Notes under the pieces: generated by a model
What the model saw: only the letters and a program-made list of their open reading frames with translations
What the model was told of the DNA's origin: nothing
Databases searched by the model: none
Part shown: positions 10,010 through 19,777 of the stretch, one piece after another
Numbering within the stretch: the first letter of the stretch is position 1
How the letters are laid out: each line of letters begins with the position of its first letter
Program-made: the position numbers and the translations under genes
Assembly (NCBI GenBank): GCA_021774785.1
Contig: JAJFIQ010000019.1
Location: 558,001 to 622,000, forward strand
DNA length: 64,000 nt
Source: Emcibacter sp.
GTDB lineage: Bacteria; Pseudomonadota; Alphaproteobacteria; Sphingomonadales; Emcibacteraceae
Reading direction: 5' to 3'

Positions 10010-10661
10010 AGGAAAATTCATTTCCTTTGAGGGCGGCGAAGGCACAGGCAAATCAACACAAGTTAAAATATTATACAATCACCTTATAACAAAGGGGATT
10101 GATGTTGTGCTGACGCGCGAGCCGGGTGGCGCGCCAGGGGCCGAAGAAATTCGCCAATTGCTGCTCACAGGTAATCCGGATAAATGGGTACCTATGACAG
10201 AGGTTCTATTATTTTATGCGGCACGTGTAGACCATTTGAATAATACCGTTCTTCCCGCTTTGAAAGCCGGGAAATGGGTTATAACAGACCGATATGCGGA
10301 TTCAACATTCGCATATCAAGGGGCCGGGCACGGCCTAGGCGCATCCGTGGTTCAGGAAATTCACCGTATAGCCACAAATAATTTCTGGCCGGATATGACT
10401 GTTCTTCTGGATATTGAGCCGGAAGCGGGATTAGGTCGGGCTAATATACGTGAAGCTGCCCTGTCCGAAGATAAGCGTGAAGACCGTTTTGAGAAAATGG
10501 AAGGTAGCTATCACCACCGGCTGCGTCAGGCATTCCTGGATATTGCGGGACATAATCTTGATCGTTTTCGGGTGATTTCAGCTGAGGGTTCAATTGACCA
10601 GGTGGCGGACCGTATTTGGCAGCAGGTGGCAACCACATTTGGTTTAGCGCATGGAAAGTGA
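10002..10661 (+). CDS. tmk: Thymidylate kinase
   Basis: A 219-aa enzyme that phosphorylates dTMP to dTDP with ATP. The P-loop is FEGGEGTGKST (residues 9-19), the dTMP-binding DRY motif is in WVITDRYADSTFAYQG, and the REPGG motif is in LTREPGGAPGAEEIR. Starts at GTG, inside the end of the carboxypeptidase gene. The 3' end overlaps holB by 11 nt. The tmk-holB order is conserved in alphaproteobacteria and many other bacteria. Confidence 0.96.
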   Translation: MNKGKFISFEGGEGTGKSTQVKILYNHLITKGIDVVLTREPGGAPGAEEIRQLLLTGNPDKWVPMTEVLLFYAARVDHLNNTVLPALKAGKWVITDRYADSTFAYQGAGHGLGASVVQEIHRIATNNFWPDMTVLLDIEPEAGLGRANIREAALSEDKREDRFEKMEGSYHHRLRQAFLDIAGHNLDRFRVISAEGSIDQVADRIWQQVATTFGLAHGK

Positions 10662-11736
10662 TTTCAACATACGAGGCCATGAGGGTTCCGAACAGATGTT
10701 TCTGGATGCGTATAATTCAGACCGGCTACATCATGCCTGGCTGATTACTGGCCCCCGTGGCATAGGCAAGGCGACCCTGGCCCATAAAATGGCCCGTTTT
10801 TTACTCCATAACCCACCAGAGGAAGGTGCGGGTCCAAGTCTATTCGGCGATTCCTTGGAAAAAGCACATTTGGATAAGCTTGATACCGATCCGAATTCCA
10901 CGATTAATATGGTTATCGATTCAGGCAGTCATGGTGATCTGGTCATCATTAAACGACAACCCAATGAGAAAACCGGCAAGTTGAAAGCCGAAATTGTTGT
11001 AGATGATGTGCGGAAATTGCAAAATTTCTTTGCCAAAACCTCACTGGAAGGGGGATGGCGTATTGCCATTATTGACAGTGCTGACGAAATGAACCGCAAT
11101 GCGGCAAACGCCTTACTGAAGGTATTGGAGGAACCACCAAAGAATGTGCTTCTTTTTTTACTAGCCCATTCGCCGGGAAAATTATTGCCCACTATCACAT
11201 CAAGATGTCGGCAACTACGCTTGAATCCGCTTGAGACTGAGACAGTAAGTGAAATTCTGACCAAACAATATCCGGACCTTAGTGCTGATGAAATAAACGG
11301 CTATGCCACATTAAGTGACGGCAGTCCGGGCTATGCCATTAACCTTGTGGAACATCAGGGGCTGGATTTATATATTCAGTTGTTGGAAATCTTATCTTCT
11401 CTTCCAAGGCTTGATATACCCTTGGCGCATAAGCTGGCGGGAAGTCTGAGTAACAAGAATGTCGAAAAGAAATATGCTTTATTCGGCGAGCTTCTGACAT
11501 CATTCATCAACCGTATGATCCGCCATATGGCTGCCTTGGAAAACAATCAATCAAGCCCTGTAAAGCCTGCGCTTACCGGTGAGCTAGACCTAATGGCTGA
11601 CCTTGGACAAAGATTACCCCTTGATCAGTGGGTCGACCTGTGGGAAAAGATAACCCACAAAATGGGCCGGGTGAATTTGGATCGAAAGCAAGTGATCCTT
11701 AATATCCTGACCCTGATAAGTCAAAGACTGAACTAG
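10651..11736 (+). CDS. holB: DNA polymerase III subunit delta'
   Basis: A 361-aa clamp-loader subunit of the AAA+ family. It has a P-loop-like GPRGIGKAT near residue 31, a NRNAANALLKVLEEPP stretch typical of the DnaX/HolB family, and the sensor motif TITSRCRQL. The C-terminal third is the helical collar that contacts the other clamp-loader subunits. The alphaproteobacterial form is longer than the E. coli one, as seen here. It lies between tmk (11-nt overlap) and metG (10 bp gap), the standard order. Confidence 0.95.
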   Translation: MESDFNIRGHEGSEQMFLDAYNSDRLHHAWLITGPRGIGKATLAHKMARFLLHNPPEEGAGPSLFGDSLEKAHLDKLDTDPNSTINMVIDSGSHGDLVIIKRQPNEKTGKLKAEIVVDDVRKLQNFFAKTSLEGGWRIAIIDSADEMNRNAANALLKVLEEPPKNVLLFLLAHSPGKLLPTITSRCRQLRLNPLETETVSEILTKQYPDLSADEINGYATLSDGSPGYAINLVEHQGLDLYIQLLEILSSLPRLDIPLAHKLAGSLSNKNVEKKYALFGELLTSFINRMIRHMAALENNQSSPVKPALTGELDLMADLGQRLPLDQWVDLWEKITHKMGRVNLDRKQVILNILTLISQRLN

Positions 11737-11746
11737 GGTATTTTAA

Positions 11747-13300
11747 ATGACGGCAAAACCAACCTTTTACATCACAACGCCCATCTATTACGTGAATGAT
11801 ATTCCCCATATCGGCCATGCCTATACAACGTTGGCCTGTGATGTGCTGGCCCGCTTCAAACGGCTGGATGGTTTTGATGTTATGTTCCTAACCGGAACTG
11901 ACGAGCATGGTCAAAAGGTGGAAAAATCTGCTGCGGCCAAGGGTAAAGACCCTCTGAAATTTTGTGATGAGGTGTCTGAGCGGTTTCGCGAACTGGCGAA
12001 ATTCATGAATATTTCCAATGATGACTTTGTTCGTACAACGGAACAACGCCATAAACTGGCCTGTCAGGATCTGTGGCGTAAGCTTGAGGCAAGCGGTAAT
12101 ATTTATCTGGATAAATATGCCGGATGGTATTCGGTACGCGATGAAGCCTATTACGCCGAAACAGAGTTAACAGAAGGCGAAGGTGGTGAAAAGCTAGCCC
12201 CAACGGGCGCTCCCGTGGAATGGGTGGAAGAAGAAAGCTATTTCTTCAAACTTTCCGCATGGGAAGATGCTCTGTTGAAATGGTATGAAAACATGCCGGA
12301 AACAGTCCTGCCCAAAAGCCGTAAGAATGAGGTGAAAAGCTTTGTTGAAGGGGGATTAAGGGATTTGTCCGTATCCCGCACCAGTTTTTCATGGGGAGTT
12401 CCCGTACCAGACAATGAAAAGCATATCATGTATGTGTGGATTGATGCCCTTACCAATTATATGACAGGTGTGGGCTATCCTGATGTGGGTAACGAAAAAT
12501 TCAAAAAATTCTGGCCTGCGGATATTAATATGGTGGGAAAGGATATTGTGCGTTTCCACGCGGTCTATTGGCCGGCTTTTCTGATGGCTGCGGGGATTGA
12601 ACCACCAAAGAGGGTCTTTGCCCATGGCTGGTGGACCAATGAAGGTCAGAAAATTTCCAAATCCCTTGGTAATGTCATTGACCCCTTTGAAATAGTTGAA
12701 GAATTTGGCCTAGATCAGGTCAGGTACTTCCTCATGCGCGAAGTTCCCTTTGGCAATGATGGTGACTTTTCCCAAATGGCCATGATTAATCGTATTAATT
12801 CGGACCTAGCCAATGATCTCGGCAATCTGGCGCAACGCTCCCTTAGTATGATTTTCAAGAATTGCGATGGAAAAATTCCTGATGTTAACGGGTTTACGTC
12901 TGAAGATGAAAAAATTCTAGCGGCAGCCGACAATTTACTGCCCCAGGTTCGGGAATTGATGGAACGCCAGAGCATAAACAAGGCCATAGAGGTCATTTGG
13001 AAAGTAGTAGGAGACTGTAACGTCTATTTCGCTGGGCAGCAGCCTTGGACATTAAAGAAAACAAACCCGGAGCGTATGGGAACAGTTCTTTATGTCACAG
13101 CAGAGGTCGTTCGTCAGATTGGTATTTTAATACGCTTCATCATGCCGGATTCTGGTCATAAATTACTTGATCAAATCAATATTGATCCAGATAAACGCGG
13201 ATTTGAACATCTGGGGTCGACAGGACGGCTCGTATCAGGAATAAGTCTGGATAAACCTGTAGGCGTATTCCCGCGCTATATAAAGGCGGAAGATAAATGA
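11747..13300 (+). CDS. metG: Methionyl-tRNA synthetase
   Basis: A 517-aa class I aminoacyl-tRNA synthetase charging tRNA-Met. The HIGH-type motif is PHIGHAY near residue 21, and the KMSKS-type motif is KISKSLGN near residue 302. The connecting peptide (GWYSVRDEAYY) lacks the CxxC zinc knuckles, so this is the short zinc-free form common in alphaproteobacteria. No C-terminal tRNA-binding OB domain is present. Its last codon overlaps the start of the tatD gene. Confidence 0.97.
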   Translation: MTAKPTFYITTPIYYVNDIPHIGHAYTTLACDVLARFKRLDGFDVMFLTGTDEHGQKVEKSAAAKGKDPLKFCDEVSERFRELAKFMNISNDDFVRTTEQRHKLACQDLWRKLEASGNIYLDKYAGWYSVRDEAYYAETELTEGEGGEKLAPTGAPVEWVEEESYFFKLSAWEDALLKWYENMPETVLPKSRKNEVKSFVEGGLRDLSVSRTSFSWGVPVPDNEKHIMYVWIDALTNYMTGVGYPDVGNEKFKKFWPADINMVGKDIVRFHAVYWPAFLMAAGIEPPKRVFAHGWWTNEGQKISKSLGNVIDPFEIVEEFGLDQVRYFLMREVPFGNDGDFSQMAMINRINSDLANDLGNLAQRSLSMIFKNCDGKIPDVNGFTSEDEKILAAADNLLPQVRELMERQSINKAIEVIWKVVGDCNVYFAGQQPWTLKKTNPERMGTVLYVTAEVVRQIGILIRFIMPDSGHKLLDQINIDPDKRGFEHLGSTGRLVSGISLDKPVGVFPRYIKAEDK

Positions 13301-14076
13301 TTGTCGATAGCCACTGCCATCTGAATTATGGCACCATGATGGAAGATATGGACGGCGTTATGGCACGGGCTGAAGAAGCAGGTGTTGAAACCATGCTGGC
13401 TATCAACGCACGTCTCAGTGAGTATGACGATGTTCTGGCTCTTGCCGAGAAATTTGATAATGTTTTTGCCACGGTCGGCAGTCACCCCCATGAAGCTGAG
13501 AAGGAGCCTGACGTTCAGGCTACTGAACTGATCGAAAAAGCCCAGCATAAAAAGATTATTGGTATCGGGGAAAGCGGCCTTGATTTCTATTATGAATATG
13601 CCCCGCGTGACCTTCAGGAAGCAAATTTTCGCGCACATATTGAGGCCTCACGACAGACGGGGTTGCCGTTGATCGTTCATGCCCGTGATGCAGACGATGA
13701 ATGCATCGCTATTTTACGGGATGAAATGGAGAAAGGGGTCTATCCGGCCGTAATCCATTGCTTTACAGCCACGCGTGCTTTTGCGGAAGCCAGTCTGGAA
13801 TTGGGTTTTTACATATCCATTTCCGGGATTGTGACCTTTAACAGTGCTAAAGAGCTTCAGGAAACTGCAAAAATCATCCCGCTGGACAGGTTACTGATAG
13901 AAACTGACGCACCTTACCTGTCACCGGTGCCAAAGCGTGGCAAACCAAATGAGCCATCATATGTGAAATATACCGCTGAGTTTATGTCCAAATTACGGGA
14001 AATTCCTTATGAAAAATTGGCAAAGGCGACGACTGACAATTTCTATAACCTCTTTACAAAGGCCACACGGCCATGA
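13297..14076 (+). CDS. TatD family metal-dependent hydrolase (YcfH-like DNase)
   Basis: A 259-aa TIM-barrel hydrolase. Metal ligands are visible in VDSHCHLN near the N-terminus, GESGLDFYYEY in the middle, IVHARDADDE, VIHCFTAT, and the late Asp in LIETDAPYLSP. TatD proteins act as 3'-5' exonucleases or D-aminoacyl-type hydrolases; the true substrate here is not evident. It overlaps metG by 4 nt and the MBL hydrolase by 4 nt, so all are co-translated. Confidence 0.94.
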   Translation: MIVDSHCHLNYGTMMEDMDGVMARAEEAGVETMLAINARLSEYDDVLALAEKFDNVFATVGSHPHEAEKEPDVQATELIEKAQHKKIIGIGESGLDFYYEYAPRDLQEANFRAHIEASRQTGLPLIVHARDADDECIAILRDEMEKGVYPAVIHCFTATRAFAEASLELGFYISISGIVTFNSAKELQETAKIIPLDRLLIETDAPYLSPVPKRGKPNEPSYVKYTAEFMSKLREIPYEKLAKATTDNFYNLFTKATRP

Positions 14077-14828
14077 AAGTAACAATTCTGGGCTGTGGGA
14101 CATCGACTGGAGTGCCGAAAATAGGCGGGAAATGGGGCGTTTGTGATCCGAATAACCCAAAAAACAGAAGACGCAGGTCATCTATTTTTATAGAGGACCA
14201 AAAGACAAGTATTCTGATCGATACAACGCCGGACCTGCGCGAACAATGTCTAGATGCAGGTATCACGCATATTGATGGCGTATTATACACCCATGACCAT
14301 GCGGACCATACTCACGGTATTGATGATTTGCGGGCTATCAAGCACATTATGAAGCGACGGGTCGAAGCCTACAGTAATATTCATACTATGACGGTTTTAA
14401 AACAACGCTTTGATTATATCTTTGCCAGCAAAGAAGGCTATCCCGCCATCCTGAACAGCAATGTGATTGAGGATGAGGAATTTAATATCGGTTCTATTCC
14501 TGTTCAACCATTTGATCTTATTCATGGCAATTCTATTACATTAGGTTTTCGTTTAAATAGAATGGCTTATACAACTGATCTTAATGCAATACCTGGAAAA
14601 AGTGAAAAATATCTTCAGGATCTTGACCTGTGGATTGTTGATACGTTACGACCTGAACCGCATCCGACCCATTCGCATCTAGAACAGACATTGGAATGGA
14701 TTGAAAAATTCAAACCCAAACACGCTATTTTAACCCATATGACATGGGATCTGGACTATGAGGTTTTAAAAAAAATGCTTCCTAAACATGTGGAACCTGC
14801 TTATGACGGCATGATCATAAAGGTTTGA
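14073..14828 (+). CDS. MBL-fold metallo-hydrolase (PhnP-like phosphodiesterase)
   Basis: A 251-aa metallo-beta-lactamase fold protein with the dinuclear metal motif THDHADHTHGIDD (HxHxDH) near residue 72. The N-terminal LGCGTSTGVPKIGG and the late ILTHMTWDLDY segment are characteristic of the PhnP-like group. Relatives hydrolyse cyclic phosphodiesters. Its place directly after tatD is conserved across alphaproteobacteria. The substrate is unknown. The ATG overlaps the tatD stop. Confidence 0.92.
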   Translation: MKVTILGCGTSTGVPKIGGKWGVCDPNNPKNRRRRSSIFIEDQKTSILIDTTPDLREQCLDAGITHIDGVLYTHDHADHTHGIDDLRAIKHIMKRRVEAYSNIHTMTVLKQRFDYIFASKEGYPAILNSNVIEDEEFNIGSIPVQPFDLIHGNSITLGFRLNRMAYTTDLNAIPGKSEKYLQDLDLWIVDTLRPEPHPTHSHLEQTLEWIEKFKPKHAILTHMTWDLDYEVLKKMLPKHVEPAYDGMIIKV

Positions 14829-14837
14829 TTTTTAAAC

Positions 14838-16067
14838 ATGCAATATAGTAACCGGAATATTTCTCTGCTTTTTATCAGTCAGGCCATAGCACTGACATCA
14901 ACCATTACCATGGTGACCTATTCGGCGTTGGTTGGTAAAATGCTTACCGATAGTGTTACAATGGCGACAATTCCGGCCGCAACAGGGCTGATTGCTGCGG
15001 CTTTAACCGCATATCCAGCATCCATGTTTATGAAAAGATTTGGTCGAAAGTGGGGCTTTCAATTGGGGGCTGTATTCGCCCTGCTATCTGGGTTGCTGGC
15101 TTATTATGGTATTTACAGTGCTAATTTTACAGTCTTTTGTTTTGGGGTAATGATCCACGGCATATTTCAGGCTTTTGCTGCATTTTACCGCTTCACGGCC
15201 ATGGAAGTTACACCACCCCACAAGCATAAGCAATCCGTTTCCTATGTTCTGGCCGGTGGTATGGTGGCAGCATTTGTCGCGCCCGGTGCGGCTCAGTTTT
15301 TTGAAGGAAATTTTTACCTGCCGATCCCTTATGCCGGAACATTCATTCTGGTTGTTGTATTAAGCTTCCTGACACAATTTATCCTTCTGTTTTTGAAATT
15401 TCCTCATAAAAATGTGGTTCAAAAGGAACAAAAAACGGAAGAGGGGACAAAACCTAGTTTAGGGCAGATACTACGACGACCAGCTTTCTTATGTGCAAGC
15501 CTTAATGCTGCAGGTGCATATCTCATTATGTCTTACGTCATGACGTCATCTCCCGTTCAAATCGTTGAATACTGTGGTTTTCAGATTACGGATGCGGCCA
15601 GTGTGATACAATGGCATGTAGCAGCCATGTTTATGCCGGCATTCTTTTCCGGTTCATTAATAGCTCGATTTGGCTCGGTTAAAATACTAATTACCGGTAT
15701 GATATGCCTTGCTACATCGGCGACATTTGCCGTGCAGGGGGTGGAGTTGATTAATTTTTATGGCTCCCTGGTATTGTTGGGACTTGGGTGGAATTTCATG
15801 TTCACATCTGGCACCACGTTGCTTGAGCGTGCATATTCCCCTGACGAAAAAGCCCATGTTCAGGGTATCAATGATTTTGTGGTTTACGGATTAACGGCAA
15901 CTTCAACACTGACGTCTGGTTATATGCTGGAAACCGTTGGCTGGGAAAATATGAATAAAATGGTTTTTTGCGTACTGGTATTATTACTTATCGTGACATT
16001 GTGGTACGTCGTGTCTGAGCGAAAAACTTTTGGAATAAAACATTCTGATATTAAGAAATCTTATTAA
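14838..16067 (+). CDS. MFS transporter
   Basis: A 409-aa inner-membrane protein with 12 predicted helices. The loop between helices 2 and 3 carries a motif-A-like FMKRFGRKWGFQLG, typical of major facilitator transporters. There is a short cytoplasmic loop with charged residues (KNVVQKEQKTEEG) between the two six-helix halves. Substrate cannot be told. It begins 9 bp after the MBL hydrolase gene and may be the last gene of that operon. The hybrid kinase follows after an AT-rich gap. Confidence 0.88.
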   Translation: MQYSNRNISLLFISQAIALTSTITMVTYSALVGKMLTDSVTMATIPAATGLIAAALTAYPASMFMKRFGRKWGFQLGAVFALLSGLLAYYGIYSANFTVFCFGVMIHGIFQAFAAFYRFTAMEVTPPHKHKQSVSYVLAGGMVAAFVAPGAAQFFEGNFYLPIPYAGTFILVVVLSFLTQFILLFLKFPHKNVVQKEQKTEEGTKPSLGQILRRPAFLCASLNAAGAYLIMSYVMTSSPVQIVEYCGFQITDAASVIQWHVAAMFMPAFFSGSLIARFGSVKILITGMICLATSATFAVQGVELINFYGSLVLLGLGWNFMFTSGTTLLERAYSPDEKAHVQGINDFVVYGLTATSTLTSGYMLETVGWENMNKMVFCVLVLLLIVTLWYVVSERKTFGIKHSDIKKSY

Positions 16068-16132
16068 CTTTAACTTAATAAGTATATTCTAATTTAAGCA
16101 AATCCATATCATATATATAAATGGGGCAAGTC

Positions 16133-19100
16133 ATGAATTTGCAGTATTCCACCGATGAAAATTTATTATTAACCGGCAAAAATTTTCCGTTTGCCATTGT
16201 ATTGATAGTGATTGCGATATCTACTTTGCCGGTAATATTGAATTTATTTGGTGCTAATTTTTCTTCTGAATTACATAGCTTTAATATCGGGAATCTTGCA
16301 TCTAAGAATATTCAAAAGCACGATCTTGACGATGAAATGTTCTTTGCTTTAAGGGGTGGGCTACAGCATGCATTATTGGAATGGAGTTCCGTCATCATTG
16401 CTTTGATGACTGTGCTGCTTTCCTTCATTCATTATCACAATAACAGGGAATTAACCGTTCCTATAATTGGCATCGCTCTAGTGAGTTCTGGCTTTATGGA
16501 TATGTTCCATACATTGGCCGCTATGCGGCTGATTGAAGGTGTTGCAGAAAACACAGACTTAATTCCCTTCACATGGGCTTTGTCACGTGGTTTCCATTCT
16601 ATAATTTTGGTTGTTGGTGTTTCAATAATACTTTTCTTGCCTAAGCAAAGAACATCGCTCAGTGGTTTAAGAATTGTCGGTGTCGTAAGTCTGTCCTTTA
16701 TTGGTATTGCCTACGCATTGGTTTACATGTCCGCTACAAGTTCCATCCTGCCACAAACACAGTTTCCAGATAGTTTGATCACGCGGCCTTATGATGCTGT
16801 TCCCTTATTTATTCTTATATTATCTGCCCCTTTATTCTGGCGTCTTCATAAACGAAAACCTACATTATTCACTGCCGCGCTGTTATTGGCCTTGGTACCG
16901 GATATTGCACTTGAAATCCATATGGCCTTTGGGTCATCAGCCCTATTTGATAACCATTTTAACATTGCTCATTTCCTGAAAATTATAGCTTATATCGTAC
17001 CATTTGTTGGTCTTATGCTGGATTATATATATGCATATACATTACTTGCTCAAGAGGCGGAGGAAAAACAACAGGCGCAGGAGGCCTTGTTAAAATCAAA
17101 GAAAATGGCTGAATCAACTTCGGTACGTATGGAGGCCATATTATCATCAGCTGCTGATGCTATCATCACCATAGACAAAAAGGGGTCCATTCTATCTTTC
17201 AATAAAGCCGCATGTGAAATATTTGGCTATAGAACCGGAGAGATATTGGGGAAAAATATTAAAATACTTATGGATGTTGAAAACCAGAAAGCACATGACA
17301 ACCATCTTGCGAATTACAGCAAAACTGGTGAAAAACATATGATTGACAACACGCGAGAAGAAATGGCAATCCGCAATAACGGTGAATTCTTTCCGATTGA
17401 TCTTTCTGTTTCCGAAGTAAAATCAGAAGGGGAGCATATTTACACCGCATTTATTCGTGACATAACCGAACGAAAGCAAGCAGAAAGAGACCTCAGGCTG
17501 GCCAAAGTGCAGGCAGAGGAAACATCAAAAATGAAGTCCGAATTCCTTGCTAATATGAGCCATGAAATACGAACACCAATGAATGGTGTTATCGGTACCA
17601 CAGGATTACTTCTGGATACTGAGCTAACCATAGAACAACGCCATTATGCGGAAACAACAATGGGTTCTGCAGACGCCCTTCTTGTCTTGATTAATGATAT
17701 TCTTGATTTTTCAAAAATTGAAGCGGGGAAAATGGACCTTGAAGATGTGGATTTCGATATTCAGACCTTAATGCAGGATATATTGGAGGCACAGGCGTTA
17801 AAATGTACAGAAAAAGATATTGAATTACTGTTCCATTTCGATAGTGATGTCATAAAAAATGTGACCGGTGATCCGGGCAGGGTGAGGCAAATCGTAACAA
17901 ACCTTCTCAGCAATGCAGCTAAATTTACTCAGAAAGGTTATATCGCCCTAAAAGTTTCCAGTCACAAACTTGATAATAAACTGGTTAAATTCCGACTTGA
18001 AGTGGAGGACACCGGAATTGGTATTGCCCACGATAAACAGAAACTTATTTTTGATAAATTTGATCAGGCAGATAATTCCACCACCCGCAAATTCGGCGGG
18101 ACCGGTCTTGGGCTTTCTATTTGCAAAAGCCTGGCGGGTCTTATGGGCGGAGAGATCGGACTTGATAGCGAATTCGGTAAGGGCTCTGCATTCTGGGTAA
18201 CCATAACCCTGAAACAAAATTCAAATAAAATAGATGTTTTTGACGATATAGACAAAAACATCATAGCCACTAGCAAAATACTTTCCGTCGACGACAGCAC
18301 CCTAGCCAATGAAATCATCCGTGATCAGTTAAAGCCATACGGCGGTGAAGTTATTTGCGTATCAACCGGGGCGGCAGCTTTACAGGAATTAAAAGACGCC
18401 GCAGGGAAGGGTGAGCCCTATGACTTGATCATTACCGATTATTGCATGCCGGAATTGAACGGGGAAATGCTGGCAAAAGTTATCAAATCTGATAAAGACA
18501 TTTCGGAAACTCTGATGGTCATAGTGACATCGGCTCCCGTTAGTGGCGATGGGCAAAAGATGAAAGAAATTGGATTTTCTGGTTATTTACTCAAGCCCTT
18601 GTTTCCTATGGAAATTATTAATATTATTTCTACAATTATTGGGGCATATAAGAAGGGTAAAAAAATTCCTCTCATTACTCGTCATAATCTCAAAAAAGGT
18701 GAAGAAGCTGAACAGCCTAAAATGACTTTTGACCATAAAAAAGTACTTCTAGCCGAAGATAATCCGGTTAATAAAATGATTGCAACTATCATTCTAGAAA
18801 ACCATGGTTGCATTGTTACACCGGCTGGAAATGGTATAGAGGCCTTGGAGATGTTTAACTTGCATAAGTTTGATCTCATATTCATGGACTGTCAAATGCC
18901 GGAGATGGGAGGGTTGGAAGCATCCACAAAAATACGCAAAATTGAGCATGAAAAAGACCTTGTTCAAACTCCAATAATTGCTTTCACCGCCAATGCCATG
19001 GATGGTGACCGGGAAGATTGCTTCACAGCAGGTATGGATGATTATATTTCAAAGCCTGTTGTCAAGGAATCCATGCAGAAAATACTCCGCAAGTGGTTTT

Positions 19101-19507
19101 CAGGAAATAAGAAACAATTGGAGACAGATATGAATGATGCATCAGCAGACCAAAGAAAACATGTCATAGACTATGATATTCTTGAGAATTTAAAAAATAT
19201 CACTAATGGTCAGCATATTTTAATTTTAAAGTCCTTTCTTGATATGTCCGATGTGACAATTCCAGCGATAAATGATGCCATTAAAAACAATGATGCCACA
19301 GCTTTGAAACGAGAAGCACATTATTTTAAGTCGTCAAGCCTGCAAATCGGTGCAGCCGGATTGAGTGATTTGATTATTGAACTTGAAAATTATGGTAAAA
19401 GTAACAACCTTATTGGTATAGAAGCATTATATGATAAATTTGTTTCACACTCTGAAGAGGTCATGTGCGAACTAAAGAATTATATTATTAATGAGAATGT
19501 CGCATAG
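16133..19507 (+). CDS. Hybrid sensor histidine kinase: membrane sensor - PAS - HisKA - HATPase - REC - REC - HPt
   Basis: A very large (1124 aa) sensor. The first 300 residues hold about eight membrane helices with the [11 protein letters not shown] and SRGFHS motifs of MASE3-like integral sensors. A short coiled coil, a PAS domain (about 325-445) and the kinase core follow. The phosphoacceptor His is in [15 protein letters not shown] (about residue 477), and the ATP-binding G boxes include DTGIGI and GGTGLGLSI. Receiver 1 has Asp in [13 protein letters not shown] and receiver 2 in [13 protein letters not shown]. The HPt His is in [10 protein letters not shown] near the C-terminus. I prefer the ATG at 16133, preceded by GGGG, over the one 12 bp upstream, which has no binding site. 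The full phosphorelay in one chain implies a separate output protein; none is adjacent. Confidence 0.9.
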   Translation: MNLQYSTDENLLLTGKNFPFAIVLIVIAISTLPVILNLFGANFSSELHSFNIGNLASKNIQKHDLDDEMFFALRGGLQHALLEWSSVIIALMTVLLSFIHYHNNRELTVPIIGIALVSSGFMDMFHTLAAMRLIEGVAENTDLIPFTWALSRGFHSIILVVGVSIILFLPKQRTSLSGLRIVGVVSLSFIGIAYALVYMSATSSILPQTQFPDSLITRPYDAVPLFILILSAPLFWRLHKRKPTLFTAALLLALVPDIALEIHMAFGSSALFDNHFNIAHFLKIIAYIVPFVGLMLDYIYAYTLLAQEAEEKQQAQEALLKSKKMAESTSVRMEAILSSAADAIITIDKKGSILSFNKAACEIFGYRTGEILGKNIKILMDVENQKAHDNHLANYSKTGEKHMIDNTREEMAIRNNGEFFPIDLSVSEVKSEGEHIYTAFIRDITERKQAERDLRLAKVQAEETSKMKSEFLANMSHEIRTPMNGVIGTTGLLLDTELTIEQRHYAETTMGSADALLVLINDILDFSKIEAGKMDLEDVDFDIQTLMQDILEAQALKCTEKDIELLFHFDSDVIKNVTGDPGRVRQIVTNLLSNAAKFTQKGYIALKVSSHKLDNKLVKFRLEVEDTGIGIAHDKQKLIFDKFDQADNSTTRKFGGTGLGLSICKSLAGLMGGEIGLDSEFGKGSAFWVTITLKQNSNKIDVFDDIDKNIIATSKILSVDDSTLANEIIRDQLKPYGGEVICVSTGAAALQELKDAAGKGEPYDLIITDYCMPELNGEMLAKVIKSDKDISETLMVIVTSAPVSGDGQKMKEIGFSGYLLKPLFPMEIINIISTIIGAYKKGKKIPLITRHNLKKGEEAEQPKMTFDHKKVLLAEDNPVNKMIATIILENHGCIVTPAGNGIEALEMFNLHKFDLIFMDCQMPEMGGLEASTKIRKIEHEKDLVQTPIIAFTANAMDGDREDCFTAGMDDYISKPVVKESMQKILRKWFSGNKKQLETDMNDASADQRKHVIDYDILENLKNITNGQHILILKSFLDMSDVTIPAINDAIKNNDATALKREAHYFKSSSLQIGAAGLSDLIIELENYGKSNNLIGIEALYDKFVSHSEEVMCELKNYIINENVA

Positions 19508-19591
19508 CTGGCGGCCCAAATAATTATATAGTATGAAAAAAGCTAGTATAGAATAATATATATGACAACAAAAAATATTCCATAATATAAA

Positions 19592-19720
19592 TTATGCGCG
19601 GAATACTGTACGCTCAAATACCGGAATTCTGCAATAATTGCGTTCTTCTCCCCTATGTTCAACACCAGCTTTAATCAGTTCATCCTATTCAAAAGCCATT
19701 TCATCGCAAACGGCTTTGTT
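19592..19720 (-). pseudogene. Possible decayed coding remnant
   Basis: In the gap between the hybrid kinase and the RND pump, the minus strand reads as a protein-like string of 30 codons ending at a stop, including RGEERNYCRIPVFERTVFRA. One in-frame TAG separates it from 10 further protein-like codons ending CDEMAFE. The composition (Glu, Arg, hydrophobic anchors) is unlike chance AT-rich sequence. The ERxVFR pattern faintly recalls the C-terminal region of ParA-type ATPases, but this is only an impression. No start or upstream portion survives. It may be chance. Confidence 0.25.
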
Positions 19721-19777
19721 TTATAAATTTGACTGTTACCGTGATTATGGAAGATATCAGTGTAACAGGATAAAAAA

